This document shows positions 43,775 through 52,432 of a stretch of DNA of 64,000 bases, one piece after another. A program made the position numbers and the translations under genes. The notes under the pieces were generated by a model. That model ran no database searches and was not told where the DNA came from. It saw only the letters and a program-made list of their open reading frames with translations. This DNA comes from Xanthobacteraceae bacterium (lineage in GTDB: Bacteria; Pseudomonadota; Alphaproteobacteria; Rhizobiales; Xanthobacteraceae). The DNA is taken from positions 1 through 64,000 of the forward strand of contig JASHPW010000064.1 in NCBI GenBank assembly GCA_030037895.1, in the 5' to 3' direction. The number at the start of each line of letters is the position of its first letter. Position 1 is the first letter of the stretch.

Positions 43775-45079
43775 CTACTCGGCCGCGATGAGCGGCGCGC
43801 ATTGCCGCTGCGCCGCGGCCAGCGCCTGGTCGAGATCGGCGAGAATGTCGTCGATGTGCTCAATGCCGATGCTGAGCCGAATCATCTCCGGCCGCACGCC
43901 GGCCTTCTCCTGCTCCAGCGCCGACATCTGCCGATGCGTGGTCGAGGCCGGATGGCAGGCGAGCGACTTGGCGTCGCCCATGTTGACCAGCCGCTTGAAC
44001 AGCTTGAGCGCGTCGTAAAATCTCTTCCCCGCCTCGAGGCCGCCGGCGATGCCGAAGGTCAACAGCGAGCAGGCGCGGCCGCCGAAATATTTCCGCGCCA
44101 GAGCGTGATAGGGATTGTCGGAAAAGCCGGCGTAATTGACCCAAGCGACGCGCCGATCCCGGCGCAAGAATTCCGCCACCCGGCGCGCGTTCTCCACGTG
44201 GCGCTCGACCCGCAGGGCGACCGTCTCGATTCCCTGCAGCAGCAGGAACGCGGAAATGGGCGCGAGCACCGCGCCGGTCGTGCGCTGATAGACGCTGCGG
44301 CAGCGCGCGATATAGGCGGCGGCGCCGAAATGCTCGGTGTAGACCAGGCCGTGATAGGACGCGTCGGGCTCGTTGAACATGGCAAAGCGGCGCGCGTGCT
44401 CCTTCCAGGGGAAACGGCCGCTGTCGATGATGGCGCCGCCGAGCGTGGTGCCGTGGCCGCCCAGGAACTTGGTCAGCGAGTGGACGACGATGTCGGCGCC
44501 GTAGTCGATCGGGCGGACGAGGAGCGGCGTCGCCACGGTGTTATCGACGATGAGCGGAACTCCGTGCCGCGCGCCGACCGCCGCCAGCGCCTCGAAATCG
44601 CAGATGTTTCCGGCCGGATTGCCGACGCTCTCGCAGAAGATCGCGCGCGTTTTATCGTCGATCAGCTTCTCGATCGCCTCGGGACGGTCGGATTCGGCGA
44701 AGCGGACGGCGAGCCCCTGGCTCGGCAGAATATGCGCGAACAGCGTGTACGTGGTGCCGTAGAGCTGCGGTACCGAGACGATGTTGCTGCCGATCTCGGC
44801 GAGGTTGAGCACCGCGTAGTTGAGCGCCGCCTGTCCCGAACTCACGCACAACGCCGCAAGCCCGCCCTCGAGCGCGGCGACGCGGCGTTCGAGCACGGCG
44901 ACCGTCGGATTGTTGATGCGGGTATAGCGATAGCCGTCGGCTTCGAGGTTGAACAAAGCGGCGCCGTGATCGGCGCTGTCGAACTCATAGGCCACGGTCT
45001 GATAGATGGGGACCGCGACGGCCTTGGTCGTCGGCTCGGTGTCGTAGCCGCCGTGGACGGCCACCGTCTCGCTTTTCAT
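43775..45079 (-). CDS. O-acylhomoserine sulfhydrylase (MetY-type, PLP-dependent)
   Basis: 434 residues. Condenses O-acetyl- or O-succinylhomoserine with sulfide to homocysteine. ETVAVHGGYDTEPTTKAVAV PIYQTVAYEF, YRYTRINNPTVAVLERRVAA LEGG, CVSSGQAALNYAVLNL, PLIVDNTVATPLLVRPIDYG ADIVVHSLTKFLGGHGTTLGG (PLP lysine in SLTKF) and ARKYFGGRACSLLTFGI match the long MetY type rather than the shorter MetZ/MetB type. Operon with metA. The 230-bp leader has a hairpin but not a clear SAM riboswitch. Confidence 0.93.
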   Translation of the reverse strand: MKSETVAVHGGYDTEPTTKAVAVPIYQTVAYEFDSADHGAALFNLEADGYRYTRINNPTVAVLERRVAALEGGLAALCVSSGQAALNYAVLNLAEIGSNIVSVPQLYGTTYTLFAHILPSQGLAVRFAESDRPEAIEKLIDDKTRAIFCESVGNPAGNICDFEALAAVGARHGVPLIVDNTVATPLLVRPIDYGADIVVHSLTKFLGGHGTTLGGAIIDSGRFPWKEHARRFAMFNEPDASYHGLVYTEHFGAAAYIARCRSVYQRTTGAVLAPISAFLLLQGIETVALRVERHVENARRVAEFLRRDRRVAWVNYAGFSDNPYHALARKYFGGRACSLLTFGIAGGLEAGKRFYDALKLFKRLVNMGDAKSLACHPASTTHRQMSALEQEKAGVRPEMIRLSIGIEHIDDILADLDQALAAAQRQCAPLIAAE

Positions 45080-45308
45080 GTTTGCCCGCCGCGCGTCTGA
45101 AAACCCTCGCCGATGCTACACGCTCTCGGTTTCTTATCCGTGGCGAATGCGGCGAACAACGGACGCAATTTGGATTGGAAGGAATAACCTTAATTGTTTT
45201 CCATGCAGCGCCGCGCATTGACGGAGAAGCGGCGCGCCACAGCTCAAATGCATAAAATTTTATCCGATATCGAAGCGAAAGATTCACTTTGTCGGGCGAT
45301 CATCGCGC
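45080..45308. promoter_or_regulatory. Divergent metY / acyl-CoA synthetase intergenic region
   Basis: 229 bp between divergent starts. On the minus strand, ATGCA at about 45247-45251 can pair with TGCAT near 45204, enclosing a GC-rich stem-loop with GCGCC/GGCGC, about 125 bp before metY. An AT-rich run (TAAAATTTTATG) lies just beyond. It could be a structured leader. I compared it with the SAM-II riboswitch as remembered and it did not fit. Confidence 0.35.
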
Positions 45309-47129
45309 ATGACTCTGATCGAGACGGAACGCGCGACGCCGAGAGGCGCCGACCGGGAGACGGCGGTGCGCGACTGGGTGCGCGCGCTCGAAGCGACCGC
45401 GCCGATCGCCGCCAATCCGCGGCGCATCCTGCCCCGCGTCGTCGAGGACTTGGCGGAGACGCGCGGCGAGGCCCCGGCGCTGCTCGACGCCAACGAACGC
45501 CTGAGCTATCGCGCGCTCGCGGAGCGCGCCAACCGCTACGCGCGCTGGGCGCTCGAGCAACGCCTCGCCAAGGGCGACGTCGTCTGCCTGATGATGCCGA
45601 ACCGGCCCGAATACATGGCCGTCTGGCTCGGCCTCACCAACGTCGGCGTCGTCGTTTCGCTTATCAACACGCAGCTCCGCGGCGCTGCGCTCGCCCATTG
45701 CCTCGGACTCGCCGCGCCGAAGCATGTCATCCTCGCCGCTGAATTCTGCGACGAATTCCGCGATGCGGCGGCAGCGCCCGCAGATCGCTCGAAAATCTGG
45801 GCGCACGGCGGTGACGGCAGCGGCGAGTTCGCACGCATCGATCGGGCGGTGGAACGGCTTTCGGGCGCGCGGCTCGCCTCGGCCGAGCGTCCGGCGGTGA
45901 CGATCGCGGATCGCGCACTGTTGATCTCCACCTCGGGCACGACCGGCCTGCCCAAGGCCGCCCATGTCAGCCACCGCCGGCTGTTGGAGTGGAGTTTCTG
46001 GTTCGCCGGGCTCTTGAATGCCGGGCCGGACGATCGCATGTATGATTGCCTGCCGATGTATCACAGCGTCGGCGGCGTCGTCGCCACCGGAGCGCTTCTG
46101 GTGCGCGGCGGCTCGGTGCTGATCCGCGAGAAATTTTCCGCGCAGCATTTCTGGGACGACGTGGTCGATCAGGATTGCACGCTCGTCCAATATATCGGCG
46201 AACTCGCCCGCTATCTCCTCAACGCGCCGAGCAATCCGCGCGAGCGCGCGCATCGCATCCGCATCTGCTGCGGCAACGGGCTCAGAGCCGACGTCTGGGA
46301 GAAATTCCAGAGCAGATTCGCCGTTCCGCGGATCCTCGAATTCTACGCGGCGACCGAAGGCAATGTCTCGCTCTATAACGTCGAAGGCAAAGTCGGCGCC
46401 GTGGGCCGCGTGCCGTCCTTCCTCGCGCACCGCTTCCCGCTGGCGCTGGTGAAATTCGACGCCGCTTGCGGCGAACCGGAGCGCGGGGCGGACGGCTTCT
46501 GCCGGCGGTGCGCGACCGACGAGGTCGGCGAAGCGCTCGGTCGGATCCGCAGCGGCGGCGCCGATCGGGGCGGCGAATTCGAAGGCTATACCAGCGCCGA
46601 GGATTCGGAGCGGAAGATCCTGCGCGACGTGTTCGAGCGCGGCGACGCCTGGTACCGCACCGGCGACCTCATGCGCAAGGACGCGGCCGGCTTCTTCTAT
46701 TTCGTCGACCGGATCGGCGACACGTTCCGCTGGAAAGGCGAGAACGTCGCCACCGCGGAAGTCGCGGCGGCGATCACGGCGTTCCCCGGCGTCACCGAGG
46801 CGACCGTCTATGGCGTGCGCGTGCCGGGCACCGAGGGAGCCGCCGGCATGGCGGCAATCGTCGCCGACGGCGCGCTCGACTTCGCGGAATTCCGCCGGCA
46901 TCTCGGGCGCCGGCTGCCGCGCTACGCGCGGCCGCTGTTCGTGCGCCTCACGGACACGATAACGACAACCGCCACCTTCAAGCACGCCAAGGCCGATCTG
47001 AGGCGCGACGGCTACGATCCGGCGGCGACAAGCGACGCGATCTTCTTTGACGATCCGGCGCAGCGGGCGTTCGTGCGCATGGAGCGCGGGCTTTTTGCGC
47101 GCATTCAGGCCGGCGAGGTGCGCCTTTAA
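45309..47129 (+). CDS. Long-chain acyl-CoA synthetase, FATP/VLACS type
   Basis: 606 residues. An AMP-forming ligase of the fatty-acid-transport-protein family. LLISTSGTTGLPKAAHVSHR is the ATP loop; CLPMYHSVGGVVATGALLVRG and RIRICCGNGLRADVWEKFQS RFAVPRILEFYAATEGNVSL are characteristic of this subfamily rather than of FadD; DAWYRTGDLMRKDAAGFFYF VDRIGDTFRWKGENVAT is the hinge. It activates long-chain or bulky fatty acids to CoA esters at the membrane. No good ribosome binding site; divergent from metY. Confidence 0.93.
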   Translation: MTLIETERATPRGADRETAVRDWVRALEATAPIAANPRRILPRVVEDLAETRGEAPALLDANERLSYRALAERANRYARWALEQRLAKGDVVCLMMPNRPEYMAVWLGLTNVGVVVSLINTQLRGAALAHCLGLAAPKHVILAAEFCDEFRDAAAAPADRSKIWAHGGDGSGEFARIDRAVERLSGARLASAERPAVTIADRALLISTSGTTGLPKAAHVSHRRLLEWSFWFAGLLNAGPDDRMYDCLPMYHSVGGVVATGALLVRGGSVLIREKFSAQHFWDDVVDQDCTLVQYIGELARYLLNAPSNPRERAHRIRICCGNGLRADVWEKFQSRFAVPRILEFYAATEGNVSLYNVEGKVGAVGRVPSFLAHRFPLALVKFDAACGEPERGADGFCRRCATDEVGEALGRIRSGGADRGGEFEGYTSAEDSERKILRDVFERGDAWYRTGDLMRKDAAGFFYFVDRIGDTFRWKGENVATAEVAAAITAFPGVTEATVYGVRVPGTEGAAGMAAIVADGALDFAEFRRHLGRRLPRYARPLFVRLTDTITTTATFKHAKADLRRDGYDPAATSDAIFFDDPAQRAFVRMERGLFARIQAGEVRL

Positions 47130-47263
47130 GCGCCGGCTTACCGCCGCGCTCTGCGCCGCGGACCGAAAACGCCGCGCCGACAGCGGCATTCCCGTATCGC
47201 CGGCCGTGAAAATATGCAAATTTGCGAATTCCGGGACGAGGGACGAGGCAGGCGGGCGCCGGC

Positions 47264-48061
47264 ATGAGCGAGGACCTGCACGAAATCTACGCCATCCGCT
47301 ACGGCCACCACGCGCGCCGCTCGCCGGCGAATTTCATCGACGGCGATCCGCACGACGTGCTGCAGCCGCTCGACTTTTTCGTCTGGGCGATCGTCGGCCG
47401 CTCCGCCACGATCATCGTCGACACCGGCTTCGACGAGGCGATGGGCCGCCGCCGCCAGCGCGAGACGATCAAGCCGGTGCACGACGGGCTCAACGCCCTC
47501 GGCATCGCCCCTGAGACGGTCGAGACCGTCATCATCAGCCACTTGCACTACGATCATTGCGGCAATCACGGGCTGTTTCCGCGGGCGCGTTATCACCTGC
47601 AGGATCGCGAGATGGCCTATGCGACCGGGCGCTGCATGTGCCATCAGGCGCTGCGCATGCCGTTCGAGGCCGACGACATCGTCGCCATGGTGCGCAAAGT
47701 GTTCGCCGGCCGCGCCGTCTTCCATGACGGCGAGGACGAGATCGTGCCGGGCGTGAGCGTGCACCTGATCGGCGGCCACTCCAAAGGCCTGCAGTCGGTG
47801 CGGGTGAAAACCCGGCGCGGCCATGTGGTGCTCGCCGCCGACGCCACGCATCTTTATGCCCACATCGACGGCGGCCGGGTATTTCCGATCACCTACAATG
47901 TCGCCGAGGTGGTCGAGGGCTATGCGACGCTGAAAAAACTCGCGTCCTCGCCGCGCCACATCGTGCCCGGGCACGACCCGTTGGTGCTCGCGCGCTACCC
48001 GGCGGCCAAGCCCGGCCTCGAAGGCTGGATCGCGCGCCTTGACGCCGATCCCCACTCCTGA
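47264..48061 (+). CDS. Metallo-beta-lactamase-fold hydrolase, N-acyl-homoserine-lactonase-like
   Basis: 265 residues from the ATG at 47264. The di-metal motif is SHLHYDHCGNH (His93, His95, Asp97, His98); VDTGFDEAM and HLIGGHSKGLQSVRVKTRRG HVVLAADATHLY (later His and Asp ligands) and IVPGHDPLVLARYPA complete the site. This pattern is that of AiiA/AttM-type lactonases that open acyl-homoserine lactones, though many members act on other lactones or esters. No signal peptide. Same strand as the acyl-CoA synthetase, 134 bp downstream. Confidence 0.85.
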   Translation: MSEDLHEIYAIRYGHHARRSPANFIDGDPHDVLQPLDFFVWAIVGRSATIIVDTGFDEAMGRRRQRETIKPVHDGLNALGIAPETVETVIISHLHYDHCGNHGLFPRARYHLQDREMAYATGRCMCHQALRMPFEADDIVAMVRKVFAGRAVFHDGEDEIVPGVSVHLIGGHSKGLQSVRVKTRRGHVVLAADATHLYAHIDGGRVFPITYNVAEVVEGYATLKKLASSPRHIVPGHDPLVLARYPAAKPGLEGWIARLDADPHS

Positions 48062-48105
48062 GGTCCGATCGCGACGCGACTTGCGACGCGGGTGGCCCTT
48101 GGTCG

Positions 48106-48852
48106 CTACGCCGTGGCGCCGGCATCAACGGTGAGGACGGTGCCGGAAATGTTGCGCGCCTTATCGCTGATGAGGTACTCGACCGCGTTTGCGACGTCCT
48201 CCACCTCGGCGAGGCGGCGCAGCGCGCTCCTGCGCATGATCCGCTGGCGCTGCTCGTCGGCGAGGCGATGCGTCATCTCGGTCGCCAAGAAGCCGGGCGC
48301 CACGGCGTTGACGGTGATGCCGAGCCGCCCCACCTCGCGCGCCAGCGAGCGGGTGAAGCCGAGCATCGACGCCTTGGTCGCCGCATAGGCCGAAAGGCCG
48401 CTGTAGCCGGTGAAGCCGATGATCGAGGCGACGTTGACAATGCGGCCGAAGCCGTCCGCCATCATCCCGCGCACCACGTATTTGGTGAGCACGATCGGCG
48501 ACAGCGTGTTCAGGCGCACCAGCTCCTCGATCTTCGAATTGTGCATCGTCGCCAGCACGCCGTCGTGGCCGAGCGCGGCATTGTTGACGAGGCCGGACAA
48601 CGGGCCGAATTCCTTGCGCAGCCTGCGCACCAAGTCGGGAATCTCCTCGATCCGGCCGAGGTCGAACGGCACGAAGTGGAGCGCGCCCTGCCCTGCGCGC
48701 TCGGCTTGCGCGCTCGCCGCCGCCACCTCCTTGTTCTTCTGCCGCGCCACGGCGATCACCCGGTATCCCGCGGCGGCGAGTTTTTGCCCGATGGCCAGGC
48801 CGAGACCGCGGCTGCCACCGGTCACGAGCACGCTGCGCATCGCTGCGGCCAT
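48106..48852 (-). CDS. SDR-family oxidoreductase (FabG-like 3-oxoacyl reductase)
   Basis: 248 residues. Rossmann motif SVLVTGGSRGLGLAIGQKLA (TGxxxGxG), NNAALG, active-site Ser in VNVASIIGFTGYSGLSAYAATKASMLGF with the Tyr and Lys of YxxxK, and VNAVAPGFLATEMTHRL place it in the classical SDRs close to FabG. The start is 3 bp after the stop of the AMP-ligase gene, whose own 5' end overlaps an ACP gene. It therefore probably reduces an acyl group carried by that ACP. The route is inference from context. Confidence 0.9.
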   Translation of the reverse strand: MAAAMRSVLVTGGSRGLGLAIGQKLAAAGYRVIAVARQKNKEVAAASAQAERAGQGALHFVPFDLGRIEEIPDLVRRLRKEFGPLSGLVNNAALGHDGVLATMHNSKIEELVRLNTLSPIVLTKYVVRGMMADGFGRIVNVASIIGFTGYSGLSAYAATKASMLGFTRSLAREVGRLGITVNAVAPGFLATEMTHRLADEQRQRIMRRSALRRLAEVEDVANAVEYLISDKARNISGTVLTVDAGATA

Positions 48853-48855
48853 GGC

Positions 48856-50250
48856 TCACCCGTGCCGGCGCTCGAGCTTGCCGGTGGCCGCGACCGCGAG
48901 CGTCGGCACGAAGCTGATCGCCGCCGGCACTTTGTGGCGCGGCAGCGCCTCGCGGCAGAGCTTGAGGATGTCGTCCCTGACCTCGATCCGCCGCGCGGCC
49001 GCCGAGTCCCGTTCGAATTTCAGCACCACGTCGGCCACCACGACCGCGCCGGTGATCGGGTTCCGCCGCGGCCGCACCAGCGACATGCGCACCTGCGGAT
49101 GCCGGTTGATCACGGCCTCGATCTCCTCGGGATGAATCTTCAATCCGCCGACATTGATGATGCCGCCCCTGCGGCCGACGAAGTAAAAGCGTTCCCCGCG
49201 CCGCTCCACCATGTCGCCGGTGTCGACGAAGCCGTCGGCGGCGGCGAGCCTCTCTCCAGCGCCCAGATAGCGGGACGCCGTCCGCGGCGAGCGGATCGCG
49301 AGCGCGCCGTCAACGACCTTCAGCTCGACGCCGTCGCGGACGGCTCCGACATAGTCGGCGGGAAAACCGGCGCGACCGTCGTTGACGTCGAAGCCGACAC
49401 CGGCCTCGGTCGAGGCATAGGCGTGCCCGATATTGGCCTGCGGGAAGACCGCGCGCAGGCTGTCGAGGATCGCCTGGTCCGCGATCTCGCCCGAGAGCCG
49501 CACATAGCGCGGCGCGATCGTGCGGATCGCCGGACTCATCAGCGCGCGGCGCCAGTGCGACGGCGTGCCGGACAGGTGCGTCACGCCGTGCCGCGCCAGC
49601 CGCGCCAGATGCTCGGCGACCGGCTCGCCCGCGCTCGAGAGAACGAGCGAGGCGCCGCCGCAGACGGCGCGGAGAAAAATCTGCAGCCCGCCGTAACGGC
49701 GGATGTCGTAGAACGTCCCCCACACCGCCGCGCCGTCGGCCGGGCTTTTGGCCGCCACGGCCGCCGTGAGGCCGGCAAGATCGTGCACGACCATCTTCGG
49801 CACGCCGGTCGTGCCCGAGGTCAGCAGCACCCATTCGCTGCGGCGGCGCACCGGCGGGGCTTGCTCCGTCGGCACGATCGACGGCGCGCACATGACGCGA
49901 TCGAGATGATCGAATGCCGCGGCATGTGTGCCGCCATCGATCACGACGGCATCGACCTCGGCCCGCCCGATCACGGCGGCAAGATGATCGGCCGCGATGT
50001 CGGGCGGCAGGACGGTGATGCGCCGCGCGCGGCCGTCAAGCTCGATCAGCGTGAGCGCGGTCGTCAATTGGTCCACGGTCGCGACCAGGACCGAACGGCC
50101 GCATAAATCCGCGAGCCGGCCGGCGAGGCTCGTTCCGCGACCTAGGTCGGTGAAGCGCACGGATCGGGCGCGGTCGCGGAAAAATCGCGGCGCCGGCGCG
50201 TTGGCGACATGGGCGCGCAGCGGCGGCGCCTCAACGCGCGCCATTTTCAT
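48856..50250 (-). CDS. AMP-dependent acyl ligase, probable acyl-ACP synthetase
   Basis: 464 residues, shorter than typical acyl-CoA synthetases. WVLLTSGTTGVPKMVVHDLA (ATP loop at about 142-152), RYVRLSGEIADQAILDSLRA, IGHAYASTEAGVGFDV (adenine motif), FVDTGDMVERRGERFYFVGR RGGIINVGGLKIHPEEIEAV (hinge) and VPTLAVAATGKLERRHG with the C-terminal catalytic Lys are all present, so it is complete. It overlaps the end of the upstream ACP gene by 14-20 bp, depending on which of two ATGs is used. The substrate acid is unknown. Confidence 0.88.
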   Translation of the reverse strand: MKMARVEAPPLRAHVANAPAPRFFRDRARSVRFTDLGRGTSLAGRLADLCGRSVLVATVDQLTTALTLIELDGRARRITVLPPDIAADHLAAVIGRAEVDAVVIDGGTHAAAFDHLDRVMCAPSIVPTEQAPPVRRRSEWVLLTSGTTGVPKMVVHDLAGLTAAVAAKSPADGAAVWGTFYDIRRYGGLQIFLRAVCGGASLVLSSAGEPVAEHLARLARHGVTHLSGTPSHWRRALMSPAIRTIAPRYVRLSGEIADQAILDSLRAVFPQANIGHAYASTEAGVGFDVNDGRAGFPADYVGAVRDGVELKVVDGALAIRSPRTASRYLGAGERLAAADGFVDTGDMVERRGERFYFVGRRGGIINVGGLKIHPEEIEAVINRHPQVRMSLVRPRRNPITGAVVVADVVLKFERDSAAARRIEVRDDILKLCREALPRHKVPAAISFVPTLAVAATGKLERRHG

Positions 50251-50476
50251 AGACCTGCACGAAGTCGCCGAGCGTCACCGGAAAGAAGGCGTCCTCGGCG
50301 GCGGTGAACGGATCGATGCCGAGGGCGTCTTCCAGCCGCGCGACCAGCACGGCAAAGCCGAGCGAATCGAGGCCGCAATCCACGAGCGCGAGATCGTCGT
50401 TGAGCGGCGCCAGGATCTTGCCATGCTCCCGCGCCACCTGCTGCATCTCGCGCATTATGGTTAATTTTACCGACAT
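50231..50476 (-). CDS. Acyl carrier protein
   Basis: 81 residues. Four-helix carrier protein with the phosphopantetheine attachment motif LVDCGLDSLGFAVLVARLED (Ser38) and the typical second half GIDPFTAAEDAFFPVTLGDF VQVY. It differs from fatty-acid AcpP by a basic, Gln-rich first helix (IMREMQQVAREHGK). It is the first gene of the ACP, ligase, reductase operon and the likely carrier of the group activated by the ligase. Confidence 0.92.
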   Translation of the reverse strand: MSVKLTIMREMQQVAREHGKILAPLNDDLALVDCGLDSLGFAVLVARLEDALGIDPFTAAEDAFFPVTLGDFVQVYENGAR

Positions 50477-50551
50477 TGCCGGCGCCTACGCTTTGTTCAC
50501 TCTGGCCCGGTATATTCGCGCAACACTTACGATCAAGTTCACGACACGGTC

Positions 50552-51433
50552 GTGGTCAACGCCAAGGTCGCTCCCGTGCCGGGACTCCGCTGCCGTCAGA
50601 TCGCCGAAGCCGATATCGCCGCCGTCGCCGCCCTGCTGGCGCGCGGATTCCCCAACCGCAGCCGGCAATTCTGGCAGCACGCGTTCGCGCAACTGACCAG
50701 GCATGAGCCGCCGCCGGGTCTGCCGAAATTTGGTTACCTCATGGAGAGCGACGGCGTTCCGGTCGGCGCGATCCTGCTCATCTGCGCGACGATCCGGACG
50801 GGCGAGAAGGCGTCGACCCGCTGCAATCTGTCGAGCTGGTACGTCGAGCCGCGATTCCGCGCTTATGCGCCGCTCCTCGTGTCGCATGCGCTGCGGCACA
50901 AGGACGTGACCTATCTCAACGTCTCGCCCGCGCCGCACACCCGCCCGACCATAGAAGCGCAGGGATTTTCCCGCTATTGCGACGGCATCTTCGTCGCGCT
51001 GGCGATGTTGAACGGACCGTTCGGCTCCGGCGTCGAGGTGTCCGACGTGCGGCGGCCGCCGCCGATCGGCGTCGATCCCTTCGAGCAGGAGGTGTTGCTG
51101 GAACATGCCGCGCACGGCTGCATCAGCCTGTGGTGCGCGAGCGCCGGACGCGCCTACCCGTTCGTGTTCCGCCCGCGCCTGGTCAAGGCCGTCGTGCCCT
51201 GCGCGCAATTGATCTACTGCCGCGATGTCGGAGATTTGGTCCGCTTTGCCGGGCCGCTCGGGCGCTACCTGGCGCGGCGCGGGAGGCCCCTGGTCATCGT
51301 CGACGCGAACGGGCCCATTGCCGGGCTCATCGGCGTGTTTCGCCGCGACCGCATGCCGAAATATTTCAAGGGCCCGCAGCGCCCGCGCCTCGGCGACCTC
51401 GCCTATACCGAATACGCGATGCTCGGGGTGTAG
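50552..51433 (+). CDS. GNAT-like acyltransferase of unknown substrate
   Basis: 293 residues from a GTG at 50552 with no clear ribosome binding site. The first half has an N-acetyltransferase-like pattern: LRCRQIAEADIAAVAALLAR GFPNRSRQFWQHAFAQL, GYLMESDGVPVGAILLICAT, and SSWYVEPRFRAYAPLLVSHA LRHKDVTYLNVSPAPHTRPT, recalling the acyl-CoA-binding turn. The second half has no known motif. It is divergent from the ACP operon (75 bp) and converges with the aminoacyl-carrier-protein ligase gene, so it lies between the two carrier-protein modules. A role in acyl or aminoacyl transfer is inferred from position only. Confidence 0.62.
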   Translation: MVNAKVAPVPGLRCRQIAEADIAAVAALLARGFPNRSRQFWQHAFAQLTRHEPPPGLPKFGYLMESDGVPVGAILLICATIRTGEKASTRCNLSSWYVEPRFRAYAPLLVSHALRHKDVTYLNVSPAPHTRPTIEAQGFSRYCDGIFVALAMLNGPFGSGVEVSDVRRPPPIGVDPFEQEVLLEHAAHGCISLWCASAGRAYPFVFRPRLVKAVVPCAQLIYCRDVGDLVRFAGPLGRYLARRGRPLVIVDANGPIAGLIGVFRRDRMPKYFKGPQRPRLGDLAYTEYAMLGV

Positions 51434-51469
51434 CCGTTCCCGTCCGCCACGCGGGGGGAGTACGGCGCG

Positions 51470-52393
51470 TCACATTCCCAGCGCTTTACGGACCGCTTTG
51501 GGCCAGTCCGCAAGCTCGATGCCGTGCGTAGCGAACAGCGCCAACGCCAGCCGATCGATGCCGAAGGCGACACAGCCGGTATGCGCCACCTCGCCGGCCG
51601 CGCCGCGCAGGTTCCACGCCGCACCGAAATGGTCGCGGTGGCAGTTGAAGCTCATGCACGCGGTGGGCTGTTGCGCGGAGCGCACCGGAACGAGCAGTTC
51701 GAATTTCAATCCTTGCTCGACCTGATTCACGGCCATCAGCTTGCCGCCGCGTCCGAAGAACGGATCGCTCGCCTGATCGATGCGCCAGCTCAAGCCCAAT
51801 TGGCCGGCAAGATCCGGCGCCCGCGCCATCCAGCGCCGGCGGAATTCATCGACCTGCTGCGCGGTGCCGACGCACACATATTCGCGCATGCGGAACGATT
51901 GCAGCCGATCGAGTTCCTTCGACGGCTCGTGCCGGAAGCAGTCGCTGGCGACGTCGAACAACAGGCCCTGCGCCGGCACCTCGCCGCGGCTGGCGACCAG
52001 CGGATAGACCGGATAACAGGCCGCGGGGCTGAGCACGAGATCGGCCGGCGACAGCGCCGGCGTCCAATCTTGCCCGGCCTCGAAACGCTCGACGGCGCCC
52101 CGAATCTCCGTTTCGGCGCCGCTGAGGCAGCACACGCAGCCGAGAAAGTGCGGGAAGCTATTCAGATAACCCGATTTTTCCACTTGGCGGCGGCTCATCA
52201 CCGGCGGGAAACGCAAAACTTCCGTGTCCGGCTCGCGGTGGCGCGAGATGAACGCGGTGAGGCCGGCGACGACGTCTTCGAACGCGGCCGTGCGCGCGTA
52301 GACGCCGTCGATGCCCGAGGGCAAGAGCAGCGCCTCGGCGATCGCATCGAGCGTGCCGACCGACGACTTCGGATTCTTCAGTGCTACGTTCAT
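51470..52393 (-). CDS. Amino acid:[carrier protein] ligase (class II aaRS-like)
   Basis: 307 residues, a truncated seryl-tRNA-synthetase homologue without a tRNA-binding arm. Such enzymes, characterised in Bradyrhizobium (Bll0957), charge a small amino acid onto the phosphopantetheine of a carrier protein instead of tRNA. Motif 2 is CFRHEPSKELDRLQSFRMRE and motif 3 is AFGIDRLALALFATHGI. Candidate zinc ligands are Cys126, Glu171 and Cys274, each five positions before the Bll0957 ligands as I recall them. The preceding gene on this strand is an acyl-CoA-dehydrogenase homologue 39 bp upstream, and a carrier protein gene is divergent from that. GAGGCGTAGGCG precedes the ATG. Confidence 0.9.
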   Translation of the reverse strand: MNVALKNPKSSVGTLDAIAEALLLPSGIDGVYARTAAFEDVVAGLTAFISRHREPDTEVLRFPPVMSRRQVEKSGYLNSFPHFLGCVCCLSGAETEIRGAVERFEAGQDWTPALSPADLVLSPAACYPVYPLVASRGEVPAQGLLFDVASDCFRHEPSKELDRLQSFRMREYVCVGTAQQVDEFRRRWMARAPDLAGQLGLSWRIDQASDPFFGRGGKLMAVNQVEQGLKFELLVPVRSAQQPTACMSFNCHRDHFGAAWNLRGAAGEVAHTGCVAFGIDRLALALFATHGIELADWPKAVRKALGM

Positions 52394-52432
52394 CGCCTAC
52401 GCCTCGTTGTTGGCCGATTGGTCGACGCGCGC

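Noticed and set aside
45080-45308. A SAM-II-like riboswitch upstream of metY
   Set aside because: The leader has a hairpin and an AACAATTAAGG stretch that recalls the SAM-II pseudoknot region, but the required loop and pairing pattern as I remember it is not there. A covariance-model search would settle it.
45300-47219. 639-residue minus-strand ORF opposite the acyl-CoA synthetase
   Set aside because: Shadow of the FATP-type gene; no start signal or motif.
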